DNA of 9,652 bases from JABWBR01 sp036741235 (GTDB lineage Bacteria > Bacteroidota > Bacteroidia > Chitinophagales > Saprospiraceae), in NCBI GenBank assembly GCA_036741235.1, contig DAINSQ010000179.1, forward strand, positions 1 through 9,652, in the 5' to 3' direction. Below the pieces are notes generated by a model, which worked only from the letters and a program-made list of their open reading frames with translations, searched no databases and was not told the DNA's origin. The position numbers and the translations under genes are program-made. Of the stretch, positions 1-6,359 are shown piece after piece (position 1 is the first letter of the stretch; each line of letters begins with the position of its first letter).

Positions 1-2
1 GC

Positions 3-56
3 GCGTTCGAAGGTACGGCGCGTATCGGTGGTATCTATCGCGACCAATGGGGGTAG
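3..56 (+). pseudogene. Upstream in-frame part of the PorP/SprF gene ending at an internal TAG
   Basis: Read in the frame of the downstream PorP/SprF sequence, bases 3-53 encode AFEGTARIGGIYRDQWG. This is the conserved N-terminal family segment (usually preceded by the NPA-T-G motif and followed by a short strand and the N-Q-F-x-T-P motif). A TAG at 54-56 follows, then Gly-Phe and the Met at 63, with no change of frame. The spacing to the MKNQFTTP segment looks normal, so a base substitution creating a stop, real or a sequencing error, explains it better than an insertion or deletion. The gene's start lies outside the window. If the stop is real, the gene is broken or is expressed only as an unexported fragment. 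Confidence 0.7.
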
Positions 57-62
57 GGCTTT

Positions 63-935
63 ATGAAAAACCAGTTTACTACCCCCGCCATCTACATCGA
101 TGCGCCGATCATCCGCGGCTTCCGGCAGCAGGACTGGGTGGGTGTCGGTTTTTTACTGGTACAAGACGAGGCCGGTAGCGCCCGGCTGCAAACCAACGTG
201 AACGCCCTGTCAGCCTCTTATCACCTGGCACTTAACAAAAATCGCAGCAGCGTATTGACCCTGGGTATTCAAGGCGGAAGCACCCAGCGCAGGGCTAACC
301 TCAAGGGTTCAGCCCAGGGCAATTTTAATGAGGATATCACCTTCGAAGAAGAAATCCCCGTCGAATTAGGCGGCGGAGGCCTCAACCCCGGTACCAGCCA
401 GGATCGCACCGGCGACCGCAGCACGAATTTCCTCGACTTCGCCGTGGGACTTATGCTCCGTACTCAAGTGGGCAATAATATGCCCCTGGAAGTCGGCGTC
501 ACCGCCGGGCACGTCAATACCCCTCAGTATGCCCTGGCTACCGCCGGCGGCAGCACAGGCGTAGACAAACCGATGCGCCTCAGCGCCCACGCCCGCATGG
601 AATTGCCCGTCAACGATAAATGGAGCGCCACCCCCACGGTGCTCTGGCAAAATACGGCCAAAACCAATGAAATAGCACTGCAAGGTTGGGGCAATTATAA
701 ACTCAACCAGGACTTTACCCTCAGAGGAGGCCTCGGATACCGCGTTAACGACGCCGCTAAAGTATTGCTCGGCGGCGATTGGAAAGACCTCCGCGTTGCA
801 CTGGCCTACGACCTCAACCTGAGCTCTAACCCGGCAGAGGTTTATCAGGGCGGCTTCGAAATCGCAGCCTGGTATATTCTCAAAATTTTCAAGAAACCGA
901 CGCTCAAACCGGCTATCCTTTGTCCGAGATTTTAA
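63..935 (+). CDS. PorP/SprF family type IX secretion/gliding membrane protein (3' part of gene)
   Basis: This is the outer-membrane beta-barrel protein of the PorP/SprF family, which in Bacteroidota supports export or surface anchoring of type IX secretion substrates. Family signs are the IDAPIIRGFRQQDWVGVGF stretch near the start, alternating beta-barrel-like strands throughout, and the very typical C-terminus QGGFEIAAWYILKIF...KPAILCPRF. The ATG at 63 is unlikely to be the natural start. It gives no signal peptide, and the same reading frame is open upstream to base 3, where it encodes family-like sequence interrupted only by a TAG at 54-56. The true N-terminus therefore lies left of the window. 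The next gene, a PorE-like OmpA protein, begins 63 bases downstream with no terminator between, so the two are probably co-transcribed, as in sprF-type operons. Family assignment is strong. Whether an intact protein is made is uncertain because of the stop codon. Confidence 0.85.
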   Translation: MKNQFTTPAIYIDAPIIRGFRQQDWVGVGFLLVQDEAGSARLQTNVNALSASYHLALNKNRSSVLTLGIQGGSTQRRANLKGSAQGNFNEDITFEEEIPVELGGGGLNPGTSQDRTGDRSTNFLDFAVGLMLRTQVGNNMPLEVGVTAGHVNTPQYALATAGGSTGVDKPMRLSAHARMELPVNDKWSATPTVLWQNTAKTNEIALQGWGNYKLNQDFTLRGGLGYRVNDAAKVLLGGDWKDLRVALAYDLNLSSNPAEVYQGGFEIAAWYILKIFKKPTLKPAILCPRF

Positions 936-998
936 CTTATTCTTAAGCAACATTTTATCCCTAATTTGCTTTAAAAAGCAGGAAACACTACCAACAAT

Positions 999-3596
999 AT
1001 GCGTGATATGAAACGTTGGCTCGCAATAACTACCCTCCTGTTCACCTTTACAGGCCTGTCGCAACTCCAGGCGCAACCCCTGTCAAAGTCGTCTTATGAA
1101 ACTACGCTCCAATTGGCAGCGGAAAAGATGGCTGAACAGGACTACTACAACGCCCTGGAGCAATACGAGAAAGCCTATGAAGAGCGCAAAGACCGGGAAC
1201 TTACCCTCACTATCGCTCAACTGCACTATTTCCTGCGCGATTACGAAAAAGCGGAACGCTGGTACGACCGCTTATTGACGCGCGACAAGGACAATAAATA
1301 CGCCGCAGAACGCTTCGTATACGGCCGCGTGCTTAAAATGACCGGCAAATACGATGAGGCGATCTCTGAACTCCAGCGCTTCGTCAACGAAACTACCGAC
1401 CCTAAACTCAAATTGCTGGCGCAAAACGAGATCATCGGCGCCGAATTGGCCAAATCGCTGCCCGACGGCGCTAAAGGCGTGAAGGTTGAACACCTCGGCA
1501 AAGAAGTGAACGCCCCGCAATCAGAGTACTCTCCCGTGCTCTACCGCGACGGCAAAACGCTCTATTTCGCAGCGTTTAACAAAGACGACGCCAAAGAAGT
1601 GATTGTGGTTGACGATAAAAACAAAGAAACTCACCACGCCAAAATTTTTACTACCAGCAAAGGCGAAAAAGGCTGGACGGCGCCTAAAGTCCTCGACGAA
1701 AAAATTAACCGCCCCGGCTTCCACAGCCCTAACGTGGCTTTCTCCGCCGATGGCAAACGAATGTATTTTACCCGCGTAGAACTCAAAGGCAATACGATCG
1801 GCTCCAGCAAAATTCATGTGAGCGAAGGCGGCGACGGCAACTGGCTCGGCCCCGTGGAAGTAGTCGGCATTAACGGCGAATATGTCGCTAAACATCCCGC
1901 AGTAGGCGAACTCTTCGGTAAAGAAGTGCTCTTCTTCGTGTCTAATATGGACGGCGGACAGGGCGGCGACGATATTTACTACGCTACTTATAAAGGCGAC
2001 GGCACTTTCGCCGACCCCGTCAACCTCGGCCCGAAAATTAATACCCCCGGAGATGAGGTGACGCCCTACTATCGCGAAGGCACCCTCTACTTCAGCTCTA
2101 CCGGCCACCCCGGTATCGGCGGCTTCGATATTTTTTACAGCGTGTGGGACGGATCTGCCTGGAGCGACCCCAAAAATATGGGTAAACAATACAATACAAG
2201 CGTTGACGATCAATACTTCTCTATGGATCAGGAAGGCTATAACGGCTTTTTTGTGTCTAACCGCTTTATCTCGGGTACTACCAAGTCGCTCAACGGAAAA
2301 AATTGCTGCGACGATATCTATTCCTTTTCTATCGCTAAACTCTACGCTGACCTCGTAGCAGGCGTTTTTGACAATAACAAAAAACCCCTCAAAGGCGCCA
2401 GCGTTGCACTGATGGAAATGACCAACAATACGCCCGGCACCCCGGAAATTAAAACAAGCCAAAACGGCAATCGATTCGACTACGGCCTCAACCTGGAAAA
2501 AGCTTATATGGTGGTGGCCACCCACCCCGCCTATTTCCCCGATACGTTCCAGTTTAATACGGTAGGACTTAAAGAGTCCAAATCTTACGAACACCGCTTT
2601 TTCCTCAAACCGCGACCGGTTGAACCCGAATACGATACGATTACTATTGAGGAGCCCTTCGTGCTCGAAAATATTCTCTACGATTTTGACGACGACCGTA
2701 TCAAACCCGAAGCAGAAGAGGACCTGAAGGTGGTGCTCGGGTTGATGCAACAGTATCCCGATATGAAAATCGAGCTGGGTTCGCATACCGACTTCCGCGG
2801 TAACGATACCTACAACCAGGAGCTGTCGCAGCGCCGCGCCGAATCGGCCCGCCGCTGGCTGATGCGCAACGAGATCCCCCGCACTCGTATCGAGGCCAAA
2901 GGCTACGGCGAATCAGTTCCTAAAACGGTCTCCACAAGATGGGCTTCGCAGTATAATTTCCTGAAAGAAGGCGACGTGCTCACGGAAGAGTATATCACCA
3001 AACTGGCCACTGAAGAGCAAAAAGAAATTGCCCACAGTATCAACCGCCGTACAGAGTTCAAGATTATCGCAGGCCCTACCAGCGTGACGATCAAGCGCAC
3101 GGAGCTCAGGAAACCGGTACAACCGCAGCCGAACACGACAACGCCCAAGACCAAACAGGCGCCGAAAGAAAAAAATAGCCTTATTCAGGCCGCACCTACA
3201 CATAATAACCTGGATACGGTGAAAGTTCACCAGTGGTCGTCGCTCTATGGCAAGAAAAAACTGAAGGGCGTTCCTATTATGCAATTCGACCAGCGCTTCG
3301 TGGAATTCGGCAAGGTAAAAAAAGGCGAGAAGCGCTACTATACCTACCGCTTTACCAACCGCGGGGATACCGATCTCAAAATTTCGGTGATAACGGCTTG
3401 CGAGTGCACTACGGTTGATTACTCTACCAAACCGGTCAAACCCGGACAGCGCGGCGAGTTCAAAATCACTTTTGACTCAACGGAAAAAGACGAATCTGAA
3501 ACTATCGATATCGATATTATGCTCGAAAACAGCGAGCCGGGCACCGGCCGCCCAATTATGGAGACGGTGCGCTATAAATTCGATCTCGTTAAATAA
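999..3596 (+). CDS. PorE-like OmpA family protein with TPR, PD40 propeller, CRD and C-terminal DUF1573-like domain
   Basis: An envelope protein of 865 residues. Order: signal peptide at about 1-26 (MKRWLAITTLLFTFTGL, ending near QAQ); TPR-like helices at about 35-155; PD40/WD40-like beta-propeller at about 175-445, with repeated YSPVLYRDGKTLYF, FSADGKRMYFT and GTLYFSS type blades; a carboxypeptidase-regulatory-like beta-sandwich at about 446-540; an OmpA peptidoglycan-binding domain at about 553-695 (ILYDFDDDRIKPEAEEDL, GSHTD, LSQRRAESARRWL, INRRTEFKI). A Pro/Thr/Lys linker leads to a DUF1573-like Ig fold at about 758-865 (FGKVKKGEKRYYTYRFTN, ACECTT, KPVKPGQRGEFKITFDS). Residues 35-695 match PorE-type proteins that tether the type IX secretion ring to peptidoglycan. 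The DUF1573 tail is extra. ATG at 1008 starts directly at MKRW and is an equally good start. Gene order PorP/SprF then OmpA mirrors sprF-type operons. A terminator follows the gene. Confidence 0.9.
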   Translation: MRDMKRWLAITTLLFTFTGLSQLQAQPLSKSSYETTLQLAAEKMAEQDYYNALEQYEKAYEERKDRELTLTIAQLHYFLRDYEKAERWYDRLLTRDKDNKYAAERFVYGRVLKMTGKYDEAISELQRFVNETTDPKLKLLAQNEIIGAELAKSLPDGAKGVKVEHLGKEVNAPQSEYSPVLYRDGKTLYFAAFNKDDAKEVIVVDDKNKETHHAKIFTTSKGEKGWTAPKVLDEKINRPGFHSPNVAFSADGKRMYFTRVELKGNTIGSSKIHVSEGGDGNWLGPVEVVGINGEYVAKHPAVGELFGKEVLFFVSNMDGGQGGDDIYYATYKGDGTFADPVNLGPKINTPGDEVTPYYREGTLYFSSTGHPGIGGFDIFYSVWDGSAWSDPKNMGKQYNTSVDDQYFSMDQEGYNGFFVSNRFISGTTKSLNGKNCCDDIYSFSIAKLYADLVAGVFDNNKKPLKGASVALMEMTNNTPGTPEIKTSQNGNRFDYGLNLEKAYMVVATHPAYFPDTFQFNTVGLKESKSYEHRFFLKPRPVEPEYDTITIEEPFVLENILYDFDDDRIKPEAEEDLKVVLGLMQQYPDMKIELGSHTDFRGNDTYNQELSQRRAESARRWLMRNEIPRTRIEAKGYGESVPKTVSTRWASQYNFLKEGDVLTEEYITKLATEEQKEIAHSINRRTEFKIIAGPTSVTIKRTELRKPVQPQPNTTTPKTKQAPKEKNSLIQAAPTHNNLDTVKVHQWSSLYGKKKLKGVPIMQFDQRFVEFGKVKKGEKRYYTYRFTNRGDTDLKISVITACECTTVDYSTKPVKPGQRGEFKITFDSTEKDESETIDIDIMLENSEPGTGRPIMETVRYKFDLVK

Positions 3597-3621
3597 CTTT
3601 TGATTCAAATTTACGCTTGCG

Positions 3622-3660
3622 ATTGGGTTTCCACCGAATGGAGGAAACCCAATTTTGTTT
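3622..3660 (+). terminator. Intrinsic terminator after the PorE-like gene
   Basis: ATTGGGTTTCC (3622-3632) is perfectly complementary to GGAAACCCAAT (3643-3653), an 11-bp stem with a 10-base loop. It is followed directly by TTTTGTTT ending at 3660. The T-tract is only on the plus-strand exit side, so it ends the PorP-PorE transcription unit. It lies 25 bases after the stop codon and ends 10 bases before the pnuC start. This means pnuC needs its own promoter or read-through, and it argues against a pnuC start at 3617. Confidence 0.9.
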
Positions 3661-3670
3661 AAACCAAAGC

Positions 3671-4279
3671 ATGGACGTTATCTGGCAGGCAGTATGGGGG
3701 CAAATTACCGCCTTCTCATGGGTAGAATGGGCCGCTACGCTGATCGCATTAGGCTATGTATGGCTCACGTCTCGCCAACAATCCCGGGGCTGGTGGTGGG
3801 GCGTAGTCAGTTGCGCCTTGTGGGCTTACGCTTCTTTTTTTCTCTATCAATTGTACCTCGATGCTATCCTTCAAATCTTTTACGTGGTCATGGGCGTCTG
3901 GGGCTGGTATCAATGGAAATACGGCGGCGTCGGCAACGATGAATTGCCGGTGAGCAGCCTGCCTTTTTTCAGCCATGCTCTGCTTATTGGTATGGGAGTT
4001 GTGGCAGCTGTGCTGCTGGCCTGGTTTTTTGACACGCAGACGCTTAGCGCGGCCCCCTGGTGGAACGCTCCACTGACTGTATTTTCCATACTGGCCACTT
4101 TTTTATTGATCAAAAAGAAATGGGAGGTTTGGATATATTGGATTGTTATTGATATAGCCTATGGCGTATTGTACAGCATTCAGGGCGCCTGCCTGTTTGC
4201 CCTGGTCATGATGATTTATGTGGTAATAGCTGTAAAGGCGCTTTCGTCGTGGCGGGCCGGTTTTCAAAAAAGGAGCTAA
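3671..4279 (+). CDS. pnuC: PnuC family nicotinamide riboside transporter
   Basis: A membrane protein of 202 residues that takes up nicotinamide riboside (facilitated diffusion, trapped by later phosphorylation) for NAD synthesis. About seven hydrophobic segments are visible, near residues 14-32, 40-57, 64-80, 98-119, 132-147, 151-169 and 172-190. PnuC hallmarks are WVEWAATLIALGYVWLTSRQ near the start, LQIFYVVMGVWGWYQWK (about 67-83, with W77, W79, W82), and the C-terminal WEVWIYWIVIDIAYGVLYSIQG segment. The start at 3671 was chosen because the longer in-frame start at 3617 would lie inside the terminator stem and add a non-hydrophobic tail. The stop codon TAA overlaps the stop of the convergent glycosyltransferase by two bases. 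No TPP or NAD-type riboswitch is apparent in the short leader, and no NAD-salvage kinase is adjacent. Substrate within the vitamin-transporter family is inferred from similarity. Confidence 0.92.
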   Translation: MDVIWQAVWGQITAFSWVEWAATLIALGYVWLTSRQQSRGWWWGVVSCALWAYASFFLYQLYLDAILQIFYVVMGVWGWYQWKYGGVGNDELPVSSLPFFSHALLIGMGVVAAVLLAWFFDTQTLSAAPWWNAPLTVFSILATFLLIKKKWEVWIYWIVIDIAYGVLYSIQGACLFALVMMIYVVIAVKALSSWRAGFQKRS

Positions 4280-5403
4280 TCCCGGCTGCAAACTGATTCA
4301 TACAACGCCATCATCTGCGGCGCCGTCACCTCTGGAAGAAAACGCCGGGAATAGGTATATCCCTCATCAGTGATGTATTTCCGGTAAGCGTCATCGCCGA
4401 GAATGCGGGTGATGCCGTCAGCAATTTGCTCGGCACTTCCCGGGTCAACCAGGCAGGCGTGGGGGCCGGCGGCTTCCGGCAGGGAGGAAACGTTGGAGGT
4501 GATTACGGGCGTATAGCTCCACTGCGCCTCCAACACGGGAATGCCGAAACCCTCGCAATACGAGGGGTAAATCAGCATCTCGGCGAGTTGATAAACGGCG
4601 GGCAGATCTTCATGTGATGGATCAGCCAGGTGTATCCAGTTGTCAAGCCGCTGCCGGCGAACATAATCCAGCACCTGACGCAGGTAGTCTTTGCCTCGCC
4701 CTACTACAACCAGCGGCCGGCGGTCGGCAGCAGGAATCAGCGCCATCGCTTTGACAACCTGAAGCAGGTTTTTGCGCTCGATAACCGAACCGACATACAG
4801 CAAGAATTGCGGGGGCAACTGGTAGCGCAGCCTGATCTGTTCCAGCCATTGAGGCGTTTGGCGTTGTAGAAAGCGTTCGTGGCCCGATTGGTAAATTACA
4901 TGGATCTTTTCCGGGGCGATATCAAAGTAGTGTATGATGTCGCGCCGGGTACTTTCGCTGATCGCAACAATGGCATCAGCATTGCGGCAGGCATGGCGAA
5001 ATTTGAACGAATAAATCTGGCGATCAACCCAGCGGTATTGTTCAGGATAACGCAGGAAGATGAGGTCGTGAATGGTCACAACGCTTTTGATACCCAACTT
5101 GCGCAAGCCGAAGGGTATTTCGTGGCTCAGTCCATGATACAATGAAATATGATCGCGGCGCAACTGCCGGCTTACGCCGATACGCCGCCACCATGCTTTG
5201 AAAGGGCCTTGAGGCGTTCGCACCGAAAAGGCCGGATCGTGGAGAAAATATTGGGTTTCACTATTGGACTTGACGCGCGGCGTATACAAAAAACAGGCCT
5301 GCTCTGGATAGTGAGTAGCCAGATTGCGCAACAGGGTGCGGCTGTAGTTGCCCAATCCAGTGTAGTTATTAAACAATCGCTTGGCGTCAAACCCGATATT
5401 CAT
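4276..5403 (-). CDS. Glycosyltransferase family 4 (GT-B fold)
   Basis: A 375-residue retaining glycosyltransferase of the GT4 type, acting in the cytoplasm on a nucleotide-sugar donor. The N-terminal acceptor domain starts with MNIGFDAKRL and carries the TGLGNYSRTLL loop (15-25). A second motif, VVTIHDLIF, lies near 108-116. The C-terminal donor domain begins at LLYVGSVIERKNL (201-213) and has VVVGRGKDY (232-240). It also has the catalytic/UDP-binding E-x7-E motif EGFGIPVLE (E284, E292) and LVDPGSAEQIADGI near 318-331. Length is normal. Acceptor, donor and pathway (capsule, O-antigen or glycoprotein) cannot be told, because no other glycan genes are near. It lies 123 bases downstream of iscA on the same strand, separated by a long hairpin. 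No TAnnTTTG box is visible on its strand in that gap, so it may depend on read-through from the isc operon. Confidence 0.9.
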   Translation of the reverse strand: MNIGFDAKRLFNNYTGLGNYSRTLLRNLATHYPEQACFLYTPRVKSNSETQYFLHDPAFSVRTPQGPFKAWWRRIGVSRQLRRDHISLYHGLSHEIPFGLRKLGIKSVVTIHDLIFLRYPEQYRWVDRQIYSFKFRHACRNADAIVAISESTRRDIIHYFDIAPEKIHVIYQSGHERFLQRQTPQWLEQIRLRYQLPPQFLLYVGSVIERKNLLQVVKAMALIPAADRRPLVVVGRGKDYLRQVLDYVRRQRLDNWIHLADPSHEDLPAVYQLAEMLIYPSYCEGFGIPVLEAQWSYTPVITSNVSSLPEAAGPHACLVDPGSAEQIADGITRILGDDAYRKYITDEGYTYSRRFLPEVTAPQMMALYESVCSRD

Positions 5404-5408
5404 ATATA

Positions 5409-5434
5409 CTCGCTTTCTTCGATAAACAAGCGAG
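5409..5434 (-). promoter_or_regulatory. Small hairpin over the glycosyltransferase ribosome-binding region, overlapping the long hairpin
   Basis: On the minus strand CTCGCTT (5434-5428) pairs with AAGCGAG (5415-5409) around a 12-base loop. The purine-rich AAGCGAG arm sits five bases before the ATG at 5403, where a ribosome-binding site would be. Bases 5432-5434 are shared with the outer stem of the 57-base hairpin, so the two structures compete. A role in controlling glycosyltransferase translation is only an inference. Confidence 0.35.
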
Positions 5435-5488
5435 GGTGTCGCTCAAACCTGGTGCGAACTTTTCCCACCCGGCTTGCGAGACACCCTC
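5432..5488 (-). repeat. Long imperfect inverted repeat (hairpin) between iscA and the glycosyltransferase
   Basis: GAGGGTGTC (5432-5440) and GACACCCTC (5480-5488) form a perfect 9-bp outer stem. The arms keep pairing inward with three single mismatches: a C:G pair, then CAAGCC with GGTTTG (one G-U pair on the minus strand), then GGTG with CACC, closing on an 11-base loop (5455-5465). About 20 of 23 positions pair. The G-U pair works only in minus-strand RNA, which would be the transcript leaving iscA. There is no strong T-tract after it (GCTTGTTTATCG), so it is an imperfect terminator, an attenuator or processing site, or a dispersed hairpin repeat. Confidence 0.65.
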
Positions 5489-5526
5489 AACATGAGCTTA
5501 TGCGAAAAGACGAGGTAAAGGTAGTA

Positions 5527-5853
5527 TTATACCGCGAAACTTTCGCCACAACCACACGTACGCGCAGCATTAGGGTTATTAAAGACAAACCCTTTGCCGT
5601 TTAGCCCACCCGAAAATTCCAATGTAGAATTGAACAGGTAGAGAAAACTCTTGAGATCGGTAACAATTTTGACGCCATTGTCTTCAAAAACCTGATCGTT
5701 GGGTTTTTCTTCGTTGTCAAAATCCATCTTGTAGGTCAACCCGGAGCAACCTCCGCTGGTCACCGATACGCGCACGAAATAATCGGGGCCGATGTGTTCG
5801 CTTTGTCTGATCTCGTCGATCTTTTGTTTAGCGCTTTCCGCTACGTAAACCAT
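5527..5853 (-). CDS. iscA: A-type iron-sulfur cluster carrier (HesB/IscA/ErpA family)
   Basis: A 108-residue A-type carrier that takes iron-sulfur clusters from the IscU scaffold and passes them to target proteins in the cytoplasm. The three conserved cysteines are present: C36 in VTSGGCSGLTY, and C100 and C102 in the C-terminal RTCGCGESFAV. The MDFDNEEKPNDQVFEDNGVKI and FLYLFNSTLEF segments fit the HesB fold, and length is normal for the family. It is the last of three same-strand isc genes, starting 42 bases after iscU ends. No separate promoter is visible in that gap. From sequence alone IscA, ErpA and SufA cannot be told apart; the operon context favours IscA. The start ATG at 5853 gives the usual short N-terminus. 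Confidence 0.93.
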   Translation of the reverse strand: MVYVAESAKQKIDEIRQSEHIGPDYFVRVSVTSGGCSGLTYKMDFDNEEKPNDQVFEDNGVKIVTDLKSFLYLFNSTLEFSGGLNGKGFVFNNPNAARTCGCGESFAV

Positions 5854-5895
5854 AGCACGATGACTTTGAGATACACGTAAAATAGGCGACCCGGG

Positions 5896-6309
5896 TTAGT
5901 GCGAGCTAGCCTCGGCAGTAACCTCGATGCCGTTTTTGATCTGGTAATCGCGGATGGCGGCTTTTATGGCGTCTTCTGCCAAAACCGAGCAGTGAATTTT
6001 CACCGGCGGCAAAGCGAGTTCCTCCACGATATCCATATTGTCGATTTGCAGGGCCTGATCAATCGACTTGCCTTTGAGCCATTCGGTGGCCAGTGAAGAC
6101 GAAGCGATAGCTGAGCCGCAGCCAAAAGTTTTGAATTTGGCGTCGACAATCGTATTGGATGACGGGTCCACCTCGATTTGCAGACGCATCACGTCGCCGC
6201 ATTCAGGGGCGCCAACCAGGCCGGTACCGACCGTATTTTTCGATTTGTCGAGGGTGCCCACATTTTTCGGGTGCTTGAAGTGGTCGAGAACTTTTTCTGA
6301 ATAAGCCAT
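5896..6309 (-). CDS. iscU: Iron-sulfur cluster assembly scaffold IscU
   Basis: A 137-residue scaffold on which IscS-derived sulfur and iron are assembled into clusters. All ligands are present: C37 and D39 (GAPECGDVM), C64 (KTFGCGSAIASSS) and H106-C107 (PPVKIHCSVL). The LPPVK motif at 100-104, recognised by the HscA chaperone in ISC systems, is intact, which marks this as IscU and not SufU. The start at 6309 (MAYSEKVLDHFKHPKNVG) matches the normal N-terminus. An upstream ATG at 6417 would add 36 unrelated residues and overlap iscS. The gene starts 50 bases after the iscS stop. A short perfect palindrome, ATACTGAGTAT (6311-6321), lies one base upstream of the start codon, which is unusual and might affect ribosome binding. 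The LPPVK motif implies a cognate HscA/HscB elsewhere in the genome. Confidence 0.95.
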   Translation of the reverse strand: MAYSEKVLDHFKHPKNVGTLDKSKNTVGTGLVGAPECGDVMRLQIEVDPSSNTIVDAKFKTFGCGSAIASSSLATEWLKGKSIDQALQIDNMDIVEELALPPVKIHCSVLAEDAIKAAIRDYQIKNGIEVTAEASSH

Positions 6310-6359
6310 GATACTGAGTATTATGGTGTGGATGAATAGATTTGTTGATATGGTTTGAA

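Noticed and set aside
962..968. TAATTTG as a promoter box before the PorE-like gene
   Set aside because: It is one base short of TAnnTTTG and no TTTG lies at a suitable distance upstream; co-transcription with the PorP/SprF gene is simpler.
967..980. TGCTTT-AA-AAAGCA hairpin between the PorP/SprF and PorE-like genes
   Set aside because: The two-base loop is too small, the stem is A/T-rich and there is no T-tract, so it is not a terminator.
366..1076. A 236-codon open frame on the minus strand
   Set aside because: It is antisense to the conserved PorP/SprF coding sequence and the start of the next gene, with no family motif of its own.
1521..2786. A 421-codon open frame on the minus strand
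   Set aside because: It lies entirely antisense to the propeller and CRD part of the PorE-like gene, has no recognisable domain, and its low-complexity composition (Phe, His, Val rich) is what the complement of this coding sequence produces.
3617..3670. A longer N-terminus for pnuC starting at 3617
   Set aside because: It would run through the intrinsic terminator stem and adds 18 residues that no PnuC needs; the ATG at 3671 gives the standard N-terminus.
5149..5604. A 151-codon plus-strand open frame across the iscA-glycosyltransferase gap
   Set aside because: Both ends are antisense to well-supported genes and the middle is the hairpin region; no domain is recognisable.
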